From: Thiobacillus denitrificans
GTDB lineage: Bacteria; Pseudomonadota; Gammaproteobacteria; Burkholderiales; Thiobacillaceae
Direction: 5' to 3'
Assembly (NCBI GenBank): GCA_002403375.1
Contig: DHHQ01000005.1
Span: 16,041-80,040 of the forward strand
Length of the DNA: 64,000 nt
Shown: positions 35,062-44,103 of the stretch, piece by piece
How positions within the stretch are numbered: position 1 is the first letter of the stretch
How the letters are laid out: each line of letters opens with the position of its first letter
Position numbers and translations under genes: made by a program
Notes under the pieces: model-generated
Databases searched by the model: none
Seen by the model: only the letters and a program-made list of their open reading frames with translations
What the model was told of the DNA's origin: nothing

Positions 35062-35636
35062 TCCGCATCAACCTACTCCCCCACCGTGAACTCGCGCGCG
35101 CCGCCCGGCGCCGCCAGTTCAACGCCATGCTCGCCGTCGCGGTGGCGGCCGGCGTGCTCGTCGTCGTGCTCGGCCACTTCGTGATCGACGCGCGGCAGTC
35201 GGCGCAGCAGGCGCGCAACAGCTTCCTCGAACAGGAAATCGCCAAGCTCGACGTGCAGATCGGCGAAATCAAGAAGATCCGCGAGCAGACCCAGGCCCTG
35301 CTGGAGCGCAAGCAGGTCGTCGAGACGCTGCAGGCGAACCGCACCGAAGTGGTCCACCTGGTCGACCAGATGATCCGGCTGCTGCCCGACGGGCTGTATC
35401 TCAAGTCGTTCCGCCAGACGGGCGACGTCGTCACCATCAGCGGCTACACCCAGTCCAGCGCTCGCGTCTCGACGCTGATGCGCAGCCTGAACGATTCGGA
35501 GTGGTTCGATTCGGCCAATCTGGTCGAGATCAAGGCCGCCACCGTCAATAACGCGCGCGCCAACGAGTTCGTGCTGACCGTCAAGCAGACGCGCCCGCAG
35601 GCGGACGACGCGAACGGCAAGGGGGACAAGGCATGA
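35058..35636 (+). CDS. pilN: Type IV pilus inner-membrane protein PilN
   Basis: The 192-residue protein begins MIRINLLPHRELARAARR, containing the conserved NLLPxR tail that docks into PilM. One membrane helix (MLAVAVAAGVLVVVLGHFVI), a coiled-coil stretch (FLEQEIAKLDVQIGEIKKI) and a periplasmic ferredoxin-like domain follow. It starts within the pilM stop and overlaps pilO by 4 bp. Confidence 0.96.
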   Translation: MIRINLLPHRELARAARRRQFNAMLAVAVAAGVLVVVLGHFVIDARQSAQQARNSFLEQEIAKLDVQIGEIKKIREQTQALLERKQVVETLQANRTEVVHLVDQMIRLLPDGLYLKSFRQTGDVVTISGYTQSSARVSTLMRSLNDSEWFDSANLVEIKAATVNNARANEFVLTVKQTRPQADDANGKGDKA

Positions 35637-36253
35637 ACCTGAACGAGCTGAACAACCTCGACCTCAAGACGCTGGCCGACTGGCCGCTGCCGAGCAAGCT
35701 GGTGGCGCTGGCGCTGCTGTGCGTCGCCATCGTCGCGGCCGGCTGGTGGTTCGACTGGCGCGGCGGCATGGAGACGCTGGAAGCGTCGAAGCAGAAGGAA
35801 ACCGAGCTGCGCGCCGTTTTCACCACCAAGAAGAACCAGGCGATCAACCTCGAGGCCTACAAGAAGCAGCTGGCCGACATCCAGCAGGCCTTCGGCGCGC
35901 TGCTCAAGCAGCTGCCCAACAAGCAGGAAATGGATGCGCTGATCACCGACATCAACCAGGCGGGCCTCGGGCGCGGCTTGCAGTTCGAGCTGTTCCGGCC
36001 CAGCGGCGAGATGGTGTCCGAGTTCTACGCCGAGACGCCGATCGCGGTCAAGGTCAACGGCGGCTACCACGACGTCGCCGCCTTCGTCAGCGACGTCTCC
36101 AAGCTGTCGCGCATCGTCACGATGCACAACCTCGCGATGGTGCCTGGCAAGGAGGGCGTGCTGAACATGGACGCCACCGTCAAGACCTATCGCTACCTCG
36201 ACGAGGAAGAGATGGCCGCCCGTAGACAACAAGCCAAGGAGCCGCGGAAATGA
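35633..36253 (+). CDS. pilO: Type IV pilus inner-membrane protein PilO
   Basis: The 206-residue protein has a short cytoplasmic N-terminus (LNNLDLKTLADWPLPSKLV) and one membrane helix (LVALALLCVAIVAAGWWF). A coiled-coil region (KQKETELRAVFTTKKNQAINLEAYKKQL in part) and a periplasmic domain with QLPNKQEMDALITDINQAG follow. PilO pairs with PilN to connect PilM with PilP and the secretin. It overlaps pilN and pilP by 4 bp each, so the unit is tightly coupled. Confidence 0.96.
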   Translation: MNLNELNNLDLKTLADWPLPSKLVALALLCVAIVAAGWWFDWRGGMETLEASKQKETELRAVFTTKKNQAINLEAYKKQLADIQQAFGALLKQLPNKQEMDALITDINQAGLGRGLQFELFRPSGEMVSEFYAETPIAVKVNGGYHDVAAFVSDVSKLSRIVTMHNLAMVPGKEGVLNMDATVKTYRYLDEEEMAARRQQAKEPRK

Positions 36254-36750
36254 AGCGCCTGGTCAGCATCGCATTCGTATTGGGCCTGACCGGCTGCACC
36301 GGCAGCGGCATGGACGACCTGCAGGCCTTCGTCGCCGAGAGCGGCCGCGACATGCAGGGCAAGATCGAGCCGCTGCCCGAGGTCAAGGTGTACGAGCCGT
36401 TCAGCTACGCGGCCTTCGACCTCCCCGACCCGTTCAAGCCGAGAAAGCTCACGACCGGCGGGGGCGGCGCAGGGCCGCAGCCCGACTTCAACCGTCCGAA
36501 GGAGCCGCTCGAGACCTTCTCGCTGGAGACCCTGAAAATGGTCGGGATGCTGTCGAAGCGCGGCGTCGCCCATGCGGTCATCAAGACGCCGGACAATACC
36601 GTCTACCACGTGAGGAAGGGCAATTACGTGGGCCAGAACTACGGCCTCATCACGCAGATCGGCGACAGCGAGGTGGCGCTGCGTGAAATCATCCAGGATA
36701 GCGCAGGCGACTGGTCCGAGCGCAACAGCACCCTGATTCTGCAGGAATAA
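36250..36750 (+). CDS. pilP: Type IV pilus pilotin-like lipoprotein PilP
   Basis: The 166-residue lipoprotein has lipobox LGLTGC (cysteine about residue 16), an extended linker (EPFSYAAFDLPDPFKPRKL) and a C-terminal beta-sandwich. Recognisable segments are LETFSLETLKMVGML, VYHVRKGNYVGQNYGLITQI and WSERNSTLILQE. PilP links the PilNO complex to the secretin PilQ. It overlaps pilO by 4 bp and is 19 bp ahead of pilQ. Confidence 0.96.
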   Translation: MKRLVSIAFVLGLTGCTGSGMDDLQAFVAESGRDMQGKIEPLPEVKVYEPFSYAAFDLPDPFKPRKLTTGGGGAGPQPDFNRPKEPLETFSLETLKMVGMLSKRGVAHAVIKTPDNTVYHVRKGNYVGQNYGLITQIGDSEVALREIIQDSAGDWSERNSTLILQE

Positions 36751-36769
36751 TTTGTAAAAAGAGGCTGAC

Positions 36770-38950
36770 ATGAACGTATTGCCCAGAATTGCCCAGAAAC
36801 TGTCCCGCCATCTGGCCGGGATCGCCCTGTTCACCGGACTCGCGCTGCAGCCTGCCGTGCACGCTGCCGACGCGCCCACCGGCAACGCGGTCCAGAGCGT
36901 CGAGGCGACGACGCTGCCGGGCGGCAAGGTCGTGGTGCGGGTCAACCTGCAGAAGGCGCTGGCCGACACCCCCGCCGGCTTCACCGTCGGCAATCCGCCA
37001 CGCATCGCGCTGGACCTGCCCGACACCCGCAACGCCATGGGGCGCAACACCGTCGACGCGAACCTCGGCCCACTGGTCAACCTCAACGTGGTCGAGGCCG
37101 GGACGCGCACCCGCCTGGTGCTGAACCTGAACAAGTCGGTCGGCTATGAAGCCAGGCTCGACGGCAATTCGCTGCTCATCTCGCTGGGCGAAGCCGGTGC
37201 CAGCGCCGCGCCGGTGAACGTCAGCCCGCGCTTCGCCGAGGCGGCGCCGGGGGCCGCGCGTCACAGCATCCGCGACGTCGATTTCCGCCGCGGCGCTTCC
37301 GGCGAGGCACGCATCGTGACCACGCTTTCCGACGCGCAGGCCGGCATCAACATCCGCCAGCAGGCCAACGGCGTCGTCGTCGACTTCATCGGTACCGACC
37401 TGCCGCAGGCCCTGCAGCGTCGTCTCGACGTGACCGACTTCGGCACGCCGGTACAGACGATCGAAACCTATCCGCTGGGCGACAACACGCGGATGCTGAT
37501 CCAGCCCAAGGGCGGCTGGGAGTATTCGGCCTACCAGACCGACAACAGCTTCATCGTCGAGGTCAAGCCGGCCACCGACAGCCAGAAGAAGACGGCCGAC
37601 GGCAAGGTCAAGTACGTCGGCGAGAAGCTCTCGCTCAACTTCCAGAACGTCGAGGTGCGCTCGGTGCTGCAGGTCATCGCCGACTTCACCGGCCTCAACA
37701 TCGTCGCCAGCGACACCGTCGGCGGCAACCTGACGCTGCGCCTGAAGGACGTGCCGTGGGACCAGGCGCTCGACCTCATCATGCAGGCCAAGGGACTCGA
37801 CAAGCGCCGCAACGGCAACGTCATCTGGGTCGCGCCCAAGGACGAGCTGATGGCCAAGGAAAAGCTCGAGTACGAAGCCCGCTCGGCGGTGGCGGATCTC
37901 GAGCCCCTGACCACCGAGTACATCCAGCTCAACTACATGCGGGCGGATGAAGCCCAGACCATGCTGTACGGCTTCGCCTCCGGCGCCTTCCTCGCGTCCG
38001 CCGGCAACAACGCGGTGAACTGCTCGGCGCAGGCCCAGGGCCTGGGCGGCGCGGCCGTGGCGCAGGCCTCGCAGCAGGGCAAGGGCGAGAACGACCAGAA
38101 GGTCCTGACCAAGCGGGGCCGTGCCACCTACGAGCTGAAAACCAACACCCTGATCATCACCGACACCCCGAGCAAGATCCAGGAAGTCCGTGAACTCCTC
38201 GCGCGCCTCGATGTGCCGGCGCGCCAGGTGATGATCGAGGCGCGGGTGGTGGTCGCGACCGACGGCTGGAGCCGCGACCTGGGCGCACGCCTGAATTTCA
38301 CCCAGGCCACGACGGGCGATCTGTGGGGCGATCCCTACCGTGCCGGCGCTGCCGGAATCGGCCAGGCGCTGCCGCAGGTCGTCGGTGCCGCCGACATGAC
38401 GCTGTCGCTGCTGAACCTCGCCAACGGCAACCTGCTGAGCCTTGAGCTGCGGGCGCTGGAGGCGGAAGACCGCGGCAAGGTGATCTCCAACCCGCGCGTG
38501 ATGACGTCGAACCAGAAGCCGGCGGTGATCCTCAACGGCACGCAGATCCCGTACATCACGCCGGGTACCGCGAACAACCCCGCCACGGTGACGTTCAAGG
38601 ACGCCTTCCTGTGCCTGCTGGTCGACCCGCAGATCCTCAACAACGACGCGATCATCCTGACCGTCGAGGTGCAGAAGGACGCGGTGCGCGATATCCAGAA
38701 CATCGGCGACAACCCGGCGATCGACACCAAGCGGATCAAGACCCAGGTGCGCGTCAACAACGGCGAGACCCTGGTGCTCGGCGGCATCTTCGACGGCAGC
38801 GAAGCCTCGACCGTGAGCAAGGTGCCGCTGCTCGGCGACGTGCCGGTGTTCGGCAACCTGTTCAAGACCACCGGCAAGTCGAACAGCAAGACCGAGCTGA
38901 TCATCTTCATCACGCCGCGCATCATCGACGAGCGGCTGTCGCTCCGCTGA
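36770..38950 (+). CDS. pilQ: Type IV pilus secretin PilQ
   Basis: The 726-residue protein has a signal peptide (AGIALFTGLALQPAVHA). Two AMIN-type domains come first (about 40-140 and 165-265), then an STN/secretin N0 domain (ISLNFQNVEVRSVLQVIADF analogue, about 283-305). An N1 domain and the secretin core follow, with VMIEARVVVATDGWSRDLGARL, LRALEAEDRGKVISNPRVMTSN, GGIFDGSEASTVSKVPLLGDVP and LIIFITPRII. It forms the outer-membrane channel for the pilus. It is the last gene of pilMNOPQ, followed by a strong terminator. Confidence 0.97.
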   Translation: MNVLPRIAQKLSRHLAGIALFTGLALQPAVHAADAPTGNAVQSVEATTLPGGKVVVRVNLQKALADTPAGFTVGNPPRIALDLPDTRNAMGRNTVDANLGPLVNLNVVEAGTRTRLVLNLNKSVGYEARLDGNSLLISLGEAGASAAPVNVSPRFAEAAPGAARHSIRDVDFRRGASGEARIVTTLSDAQAGINIRQQANGVVVDFIGTDLPQALQRRLDVTDFGTPVQTIETYPLGDNTRMLIQPKGGWEYSAYQTDNSFIVEVKPATDSQKKTADGKVKYVGEKLSLNFQNVEVRSVLQVIADFTGLNIVASDTVGGNLTLRLKDVPWDQALDLIMQAKGLDKRRNGNVIWVAPKDELMAKEKLEYEARSAVADLEPLTTEYIQLNYMRADEAQTMLYGFASGAFLASAGNNAVNCSAQAQGLGGAAVAQASQQGKGENDQKVLTKRGRATYELKTNTLIITDTPSKIQEVRELLARLDVPARQVMIEARVVVATDGWSRDLGARLNFTQATTGDLWGDPYRAGAAGIGQALPQVVGAADMTLSLLNLANGNLLSLELRALEAEDRGKVISNPRVMTSNQKPAVILNGTQIPYITPGTANNPATVTFKDAFLCLLVDPQILNNDAIILTVEVQKDAVRDIQNIGDNPAIDTKRIKTQVRVNNGETLVLGGIFDGSEASTVSKVPLLGDVPVFGNLFKTTGKSNSKTELIIFITPRIIDERLSLR

Positions 38951-38968
38951 GGCGCGGCTTTCCGGAAA

Positions 38969-38996
38969 GGCGCGGGCGTTGCCCGCGCTTTTTTTT
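38969..38996 (+). terminator. Terminator of the pil operon
   Basis: GCGCGGGC-GTT-GCCCGCGC is followed by eight T residues. Confidence 0.9.
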
Positions 38997-39057
38997 CGGC
39001 CAAACCAGGGCTTCGTGTGCCGCGGTCGAATCGGCCGCGCTCCATTAGAATGGCGCC

Positions 39058-39627
39058 ATGAGCAAGCGAGACAACCTCTTCCTCGTCGGGTTGATGGGGG
39101 CAGGCAAGACCACCGTGGGGCGGCTGCTGGCCAAGCACTACGGCTGTACCTTCTACGACTCCGACCACGAAATCGAGGCGCGCACCGGCGTCAAGATCCC
39201 GGTCATATTCGAGATCGAGGGGGAAGCGGGCTTCCGCAAGCGCGAGGAGGCGATGATCGCCGAACTGGCGGGCCTGTCGGGCGTCGTGCTCGCCACCGGG
39301 GGCGGGGCCGTGCTGTCGGCGGCGAATCGCGAGGCCCTGCGAAAGAACGGACTCGTGATCTATCTGCGCGGCAGCCCCGAGCATCTGTACGAACGCACGC
39401 GCCACGACCGCAACCGCCCGCTGCTGCAGACCGAGGATCCGCTCGCGAAGCTGCGCGAGCTGTACCGGCAGCGCGACCCGCTGTATCGCGAGGTGGCCGA
39501 CATCGTGGTCGACACCGGCCGCCAGGGCGTAGCGGGCATGACCCGCGTGCTGTGCGGCAAGCTCGATCTGCTGCGTTCCGGCTTGTCTGAAGAAGACGTC
39601 CCTAACGCGCCCGCCACCAGGTCTTGA
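39058..39627 (+). CDS. aroK: Shikimate kinase AroK
   Basis: The 189-residue kinase has Walker A GLMGAGKTTVGRLLA (about 11-25), the shikimate-binding segments FYDSDHEIEARTG and FRKREEAMI, LATGGGAVLS and the lid RNRPLLQTEDP. It phosphorylates shikimate on the route to chorismate. The common pil-aroK order is kept, but aroB, its usual next neighbour, is missing here. Instead a large VanZ-heparinase gene converges on it, and the two coding regions overlap by 26 bp at their 3' ends. Confidence 0.97.
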   Translation: MSKRDNLFLVGLMGAGKTTVGRLLAKHYGCTFYDSDHEIEARTGVKIPVIFEIEGEAGFRKREEAMIAELAGLSGVVLATGGGAVLSAANREALRKNGLVIYLRGSPEHLYERTRHDRNRPLLQTEDPLAKLRELYRQRDPLYREVADIVVDTGRQGVAGMTRVLCGKLDLLRSGLSEEDVPNAPATRS

Positions 39628-42600
39628 ACCGTTGCCAAGGGCCAGGCGCGGGAGCGGCGCCTGCCGCGTTGACAGGACCGATGTGGACCTGTTGCGTGCC
39701 GGATTGCAGACGGACGCCCTGCTCGCCGGTCTTGAACCACCAGCGCCGGACGTGACCGCCGGCGTCGATTTCCACCCCGTTCCCCTCGACGCCATCCAGG
39801 CGTCGAATCAACGGGGCGCTTTCGTCGCCGTCGAGTCGCGGAATCAGGACGACCAGGAACTCGTCCTCGCTTGCCGGCACCGAGGGCGATAACTCGATTC
39901 GCCATGCGCCGGCTTCGGTAGGCTGCCCTTTGCGGGCGATGGCCTGGTCGAGCGTTCCGTCTTCGTCGTAGTTTTTCCCGTCGACCCAGAATTCGAAGCC
40001 TGGACCGCCGACCACGTTGAAGGCGGGGCGAGCGGGCAGCAGCACTTCGCCGCGCAGCGTGCCGCCACGGGTCTGGCGTGCCGGCTCAGGGGGCACGCGC
40101 ACCGCAAACCGGTTGCCACGTATCGAAGGCTCGTGCTGCGTGTGCAGCAACCAGCGCTTGCGGAATTCGGGTCTGCTGGCGCGAACGACGTCGCGCACGA
40201 TCACGACATCGGCAAGGCGGTCGTAGACGACGGTGCGCCACATCCGCTCGACGCGGCGGGTGCGGTGGGAAAATTCTCCTGCACCCGACTGCGCGTTGGT
40301 ATAGGCCGGGGTCAGGTCGGCGATGGCGACGACGCTGTCGTGTCCCTCGAAACAGCGCTGCATCACGCCGGTGTGATAGATCTCGCGCTTGTCCAGCCAT
40401 TCGCCGAGATCGAGCGGTGCCGATTCGATCCCCCATCCCGACCCGATGCGGCGCTGGCCCCCGTCGTTGGCGATGGCCCGCAGCGTCGTGCCGCTGGCGA
40501 CTGCCGTGTCATCCGGATCGGTGACGGTGACCAGATTGTGGGCGATGCTTTGATACGCATAGTTCATGTGGTGATCCGAGCCGTACTTCGGCCCATAGAA
40601 GCCGCTGTCCAGCGCCAGCCCGCCGCCCTTGTAGAGGGTGAATGCGCCCTGGTCGAGATGCGTGTGCGACCAGTAGTTGTCGCCCGCCTTGAAGGTCAGA
40701 TAGGTGGCGTCGGGGCTCCAGTCGCTGCGTGCCACGACCATGCCGATGCCTTCGAAGTGCTTTGCCAGAGGCAGATCGCGACGCGCGTCCGGCTTCAGCA
40801 GGTCGGCGTCGGTCAGCGGGCCCCACGGCCAGCTGCTGGGTTCGGGGCGCGGTTTGGGGGGGCGCAGATTGTAGGCCGGCGCATGACGAAATTCGAGGGC
40901 GAGCGGCACGACATCGGGCACGATGCGGTCGAAGAAGCCGGCATCGCCCCAACGGAAATCCGTGCCATCCGGGCGCTTGCGGTAGGTCACGAAATCGAGA
41001 AAACCGCGCAGGCCGGGCTCCGTCCTGAACAGGTCTTCCCCGGTCGCGCTGCGCCACATGGCAGGCACCTGATAGATCGCCTGGCCGATACCGATTCCCA
41101 CGTACTCGCCCCCTTCGTGCCAGCCTCCGCTCGGCCCCATGATCTGCCGCCAGGCCGGCAGGACCCGGTGTTTCCAGAGGTCGTAGGTGAATCGCATGTT
41201 CAGTTCGCCCCGCGGGTCGTCGCCGTAAAGCGCGAGGTTGGAGGCCATCAGCGCCTGGAAGGGGCTGTTGTACAAATAAACGTTGTACGGGGACAGCCGC
41301 TCCTTGCGGATGTAGTTCACCAGATAGCCCACCCCCTCGGCCAGCTTCTCCCGCAGGGCGTCCCGCTGCGAGGCATCCCACTGTTCGTACAGCCAATCGT
41401 AGGCTTGCGCGATCGGCTTGGCCTGGTCGTGGCCGCGATAGGTGTATTGCAGCGCCATGAGGCGCCGGTGCAGCAGGGCGAGATCCTGGCTGCCCGGCTC
41501 GATGTAGGCCATCAAAATGACGGCCCAGAGATGCCCTGCCCCGCCCTCCGCGAAACCGCGGGTCTGGCGGAACCAGTCCGGGTTCTCCTGGCGGAGGCGC
41601 AGGATGTCTTCTCGGCTCGGATGAGGAAGGCGCGGATGGGCGTAGCGAAAGCCGGTGAGCGTGATTTCTGCAAGGCCCTCCGGGGCGGGCAGCATGGTTC
41701 GGCCGCGGTCGTCGGTCGCCATTCGAACCTGGCTTCCAGCCATCCATCCGGCGAGGCTCGTTGAAATCACGATGACGGCGAGCACGGGCGCCGCCCAGCG
41801 CAGGGTGCGCCCGCGGGGAGGCGGCGCGGCAGGGGACGGCTTGCCGCGCGTTTCCGCGTACAGCCAGGGCAGCATCCACCCCAGCACTGCCAGCAGTACG
41901 TCGGTGATGTCGGCATAGCGGCCCGGGATCGACTGCTGCAGCCACTCCATCAGGAACGCGAAGGCGGCCACCAGTGCGCCGCCTGCCAGCATGGCGGCTG
42001 TGCGCCAGCGCCAGACGGTCAGCCATCGCGTCAGCAGGCCCAGCGCCATGAAAGGCCACAGCGTTTCGAGGATGTCCAGCATGCCGGAGAGGGTGCCGAC
42101 CTGGCCGCCGAAAGGAACCCAGTTCATCGGGGAGGTCGCGGCAGCCTTGCCGGGTTCGAACTGCGCCAGCGCGTGCGCCGTCAGCAATGCCCCCATCGCG
42201 ACCAGACTGCGGGCAGCCGGTGTGCGGGCTGGAAACCAGACCAGCAGGATGGCGCCGCTCGCCCACCCGAGCAGGGTCTCCAGGCTGAGGTGCCTGCCTA
42301 CGGCGGGGACCTTGTAAAGCAGTACCGCCAGGCTGAAGACGAGGAAGGGCCAGATCAGCGCCCGTTTTGCCGCAGCGCGGGCAAGGAGGCCGAGCGCCAG
42401 GATCTGCAGGCCAGCCTCGATGGCCCGAAGCGGCTCGAACGTTGCCGGGTGACGCAGGGTATTGCCCAGCGGCTTCAGGCCAGCCTTCATGCTGCCCCAG
42501 TCGAGCGACGGCACGAACGGCGCGGCTTGCGTCAGGGCCCACAGCAGCAGGATGGCCAGCGCAAGATTGGCCAGGCTGCCTTCGGTGAACCAGTCCTCAC

Positions 42601-43057
42601 GCCATGATAAGAATTTGCGGCCGATCGCCAGGCGGGGGTCGACCGCCGCGGCGAGCAGCGCACCCGCGAAAGCGCCGGCGGTGTTGGTGACCCAGTCGAG
42701 CAGGGAGGGAACCCGGCTCGGCAACGCCGACTGCAGCGTCTCGAGCGTGAAGCTCAGTCCGCTCCCGATCAGGCAGGCCAGTGCCACGGCGATGACCGTG
42801 CCGACGCGTGCGCGCATCGACGCCGCGAGGAACAAGCCCAGCGGGACGTAGGCCAGAAGGTTGACGAACAGGTCCGCCCGCGAGGGATTTTGCGGCCAGT
42901 CCGTCATGATAGGATTGGTCCAGCCCCACAGCGGGGGTTCCCATTCGTCGAGCGGGAACAGGGTGCCGTAAACGACGAGCAGCCCGTATGCTAACGCAAG
43001 CCAGAGCATTGCCGATCCCGGCCGGGATGATCGCCGGGCGTTTTGTCGTGGGGCCAT
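39602..43057 (-). CDS. VanZ-VanZ-heparinase II/III-like membrane fusion protein
   Basis: The 1151-residue protein has two VanZ-like multi-helix domains (about 15-140, with DLFVNLLAYVPLGLFLA and LETLQSALPSRVPSLLDWVTN; and about 300-400, with MNWVPFGG and FLMEWLQQSIPGRYADITDVL). Further helices lie between them, and a final helix is near 420-440. The C-terminal half (about 445-1150) resembles heparinase II/III/DUF4962 polysaccharide lyases, with an alpha/alpha toroid and the motif YWSHTHLDQGAFTLYKGG near 796 followed by beta-sheet. The lyase part should face the periplasm. It may process the polysaccharide made by the exosortase-linked system (inference). Confidence 0.8.
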   Translation of the reverse strand: MAPRQNARRSSRPGSAMLWLALAYGLLVVYGTLFPLDEWEPPLWGWTNPIMTDWPQNPSRADLFVNLLAYVPLGLFLAASMRARVGTVIAVALACLIGSGLSFTLETLQSALPSRVPSLLDWVTNTAGAFAGALLAAAVDPRLAIGRKFLSWREDWFTEGSLANLALAILLLWALTQAAPFVPSLDWGSMKAGLKPLGNTLRHPATFEPLRAIEAGLQILALGLLARAAAKRALIWPFLVFSLAVLLYKVPAVGRHLSLETLLGWASGAILLVWFPARTPAARSLVAMGALLTAHALAQFEPGKAAATSPMNWVPFGGQVGTLSGMLDILETLWPFMALGLLTRWLTVWRWRTAAMLAGGALVAAFAFLMEWLQQSIPGRYADITDVLLAVLGWMLPWLYAETRGKPSPAAPPPRGRTLRWAAPVLAVIVISTSLAGWMAGSQVRMATDDRGRTMLPAPEGLAEITLTGFRYAHPRLPHPSREDILRLRQENPDWFRQTRGFAEGGAGHLWAVILMAYIEPGSQDLALLHRRLMALQYTYRGHDQAKPIAQAYDWLYEQWDASQRDALREKLAEGVGYLVNYIRKERLSPYNVYLYNSPFQALMASNLALYGDDPRGELNMRFTYDLWKHRVLPAWRQIMGPSGGWHEGGEYVGIGIGQAIYQVPAMWRSATGEDLFRTEPGLRGFLDFVTYRKRPDGTDFRWGDAGFFDRIVPDVVPLALEFRHAPAYNLRPPKPRPEPSSWPWGPLTDADLLKPDARRDLPLAKHFEGIGMVVARSDWSPDATYLTFKAGDNYWSHTHLDQGAFTLYKGGGLALDSGFYGPKYGSDHHMNYAYQSIAHNLVTVTDPDDTAVASGTTLRAIANDGGQRRIGSGWGIESAPLDLGEWLDKREIYHTGVMQRCFEGHDSVVAIADLTPAYTNAQSGAGEFSHRTRRVERMWRTVVYDRLADVVIVRDVVRASRPEFRKRWLLHTQHEPSIRGNRFAVRVPPEPARQTRGGTLRGEVLLPARPAFNVVGGPGFEFWVDGKNYDEDGTLDQAIARKGQPTEAGAWRIELSPSVPASEDEFLVVLIPRLDGDESAPLIRRLDGVEGNGVEIDAGGHVRRWWFKTGEQGVRLQSGTQQVHIGPVNAAGAAPAPGPWQRFKTWWRAR

Positions 43058-43079
43058 TAACAGATTCTAGTCAACCAGA

Positions 43080-44042
43080 ATGACTGCTCGTGTGATTGAC
43101 GTCTTCAACGGCGATGCCGACGGCCTCTGCGCGCTGCACCAGTTGCGCCTGGCCGACCCCGCCGACGCCGAACTGATCACCGGCCCCAAGCGCGACATCA
43201 GCCTGCTGCAGCGGGTCACGGCCGGCGCCGGCGACCAGGTCACCGTGCTCGACATCGCACTGTCGAAGAACCGTGAAGCCCTGGACAGACTGCTGGAGGC
43301 CGGCGCACAGGTCCGTTACTTCGACCACCACCAGCCCGGCGACATCCCGGCCCATCCGCGCTTCGAGCCGCACATCGACACCGATGCCAATGTCTGCACC
43401 GCGCTGCTGGTGAACGATTTCCTGCAGGGCAGGCAACTGCCCTGGGCGGTGACCGCCGCGTTCGGCGACAACCTCGCCGACGCCGCGCGCCGGGCGGCCG
43501 CGCCGCTGGGGTTCACCGACGCGCAGCTGGCAGCGCTGCAGTCGCTCGGCGAATGCCTCAACTACAACGGCTACGGCGACACCCTCGACGACCTCTTTTT
43601 CGATCCTGCCGAGCTCTACCGGCAGTTGCGCCCGTACGCCGATCCGTTCGCCTTCATCGCCGAGTCGCCCGCCTATCGGGTGCTGAAGGAGGGATACCGG
43701 GAAGACATGGCGCGCGCCGCCGCGGTGCCGCCCATGGAGGCGCGGCCGTCCGGACGCCTCTATCTGCTGCCCGCCGAGAAGTGGGCGCGCCGGATTTCGG
43801 GGGTGTTCGGCAACCGGCTGGCGGTCGAGTCGCCCACGCAGGCGCACGCGGTGCTGACGGCCAGGCCCGGCGGCGGCTACGTCGTCAGCGTGCGCGCGCC
43901 GCTGGCGGCCCGGTCCGGTGCCGACACCCTGTGCAGCCGCTTCGAGACCGGCGGCGGACGCAAGGGCGCGGCGGGCATCAACCATTTGCCCGAAGCCGAG
44001 CTCGCGCGATTCGTCGCTGCGTTTTTCGAGACCTACGCGTAG
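43080..44042 (+). CDS. DHH-family phosphoesterase-like protein
   Basis: The 320-residue protein shows DHH-superfamily features: FNGDADGLCALHQL (about 8-21), VLDIALSKN, the metal-ligand segment YFDHHQPGD (about 80-88) and a C-terminal DHHA1-like glycine motif FETGGGRKGAAGIN. Family members cleave phosphodiesters such as short oligonucleotides or cyclic dinucleotides. The first motif is not the classic DxDxxxS and the substrate cannot be assigned. Only 22 bp separate its start from that of the divergent VanZ-heparinase gene, so promoters must overlap coding sequence. Confidence 0.8.
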   Translation: MTARVIDVFNGDADGLCALHQLRLADPADAELITGPKRDISLLQRVTAGAGDQVTVLDIALSKNREALDRLLEAGAQVRYFDHHQPGDIPAHPRFEPHIDTDANVCTALLVNDFLQGRQLPWAVTAAFGDNLADAARRAAAPLGFTDAQLAALQSLGECLNYNGYGDTLDDLFFDPAELYRQLRPYADPFAFIAESPAYRVLKEGYREDMARAAAVPPMEARPSGRLYLLPAEKWARRISGVFGNRLAVESPTQAHAVLTARPGGGYVVSVRAPLAARSGADTLCSRFETGGGRKGAAGINHLPEAELARFVAAFFETYA

Positions 44043-44103
44043 CCTGGCGTTCGCCGAAGCGCTGCCCTCTCACCCATCCCCCTCACTCTCGACGCGGAGC
44101 AGC

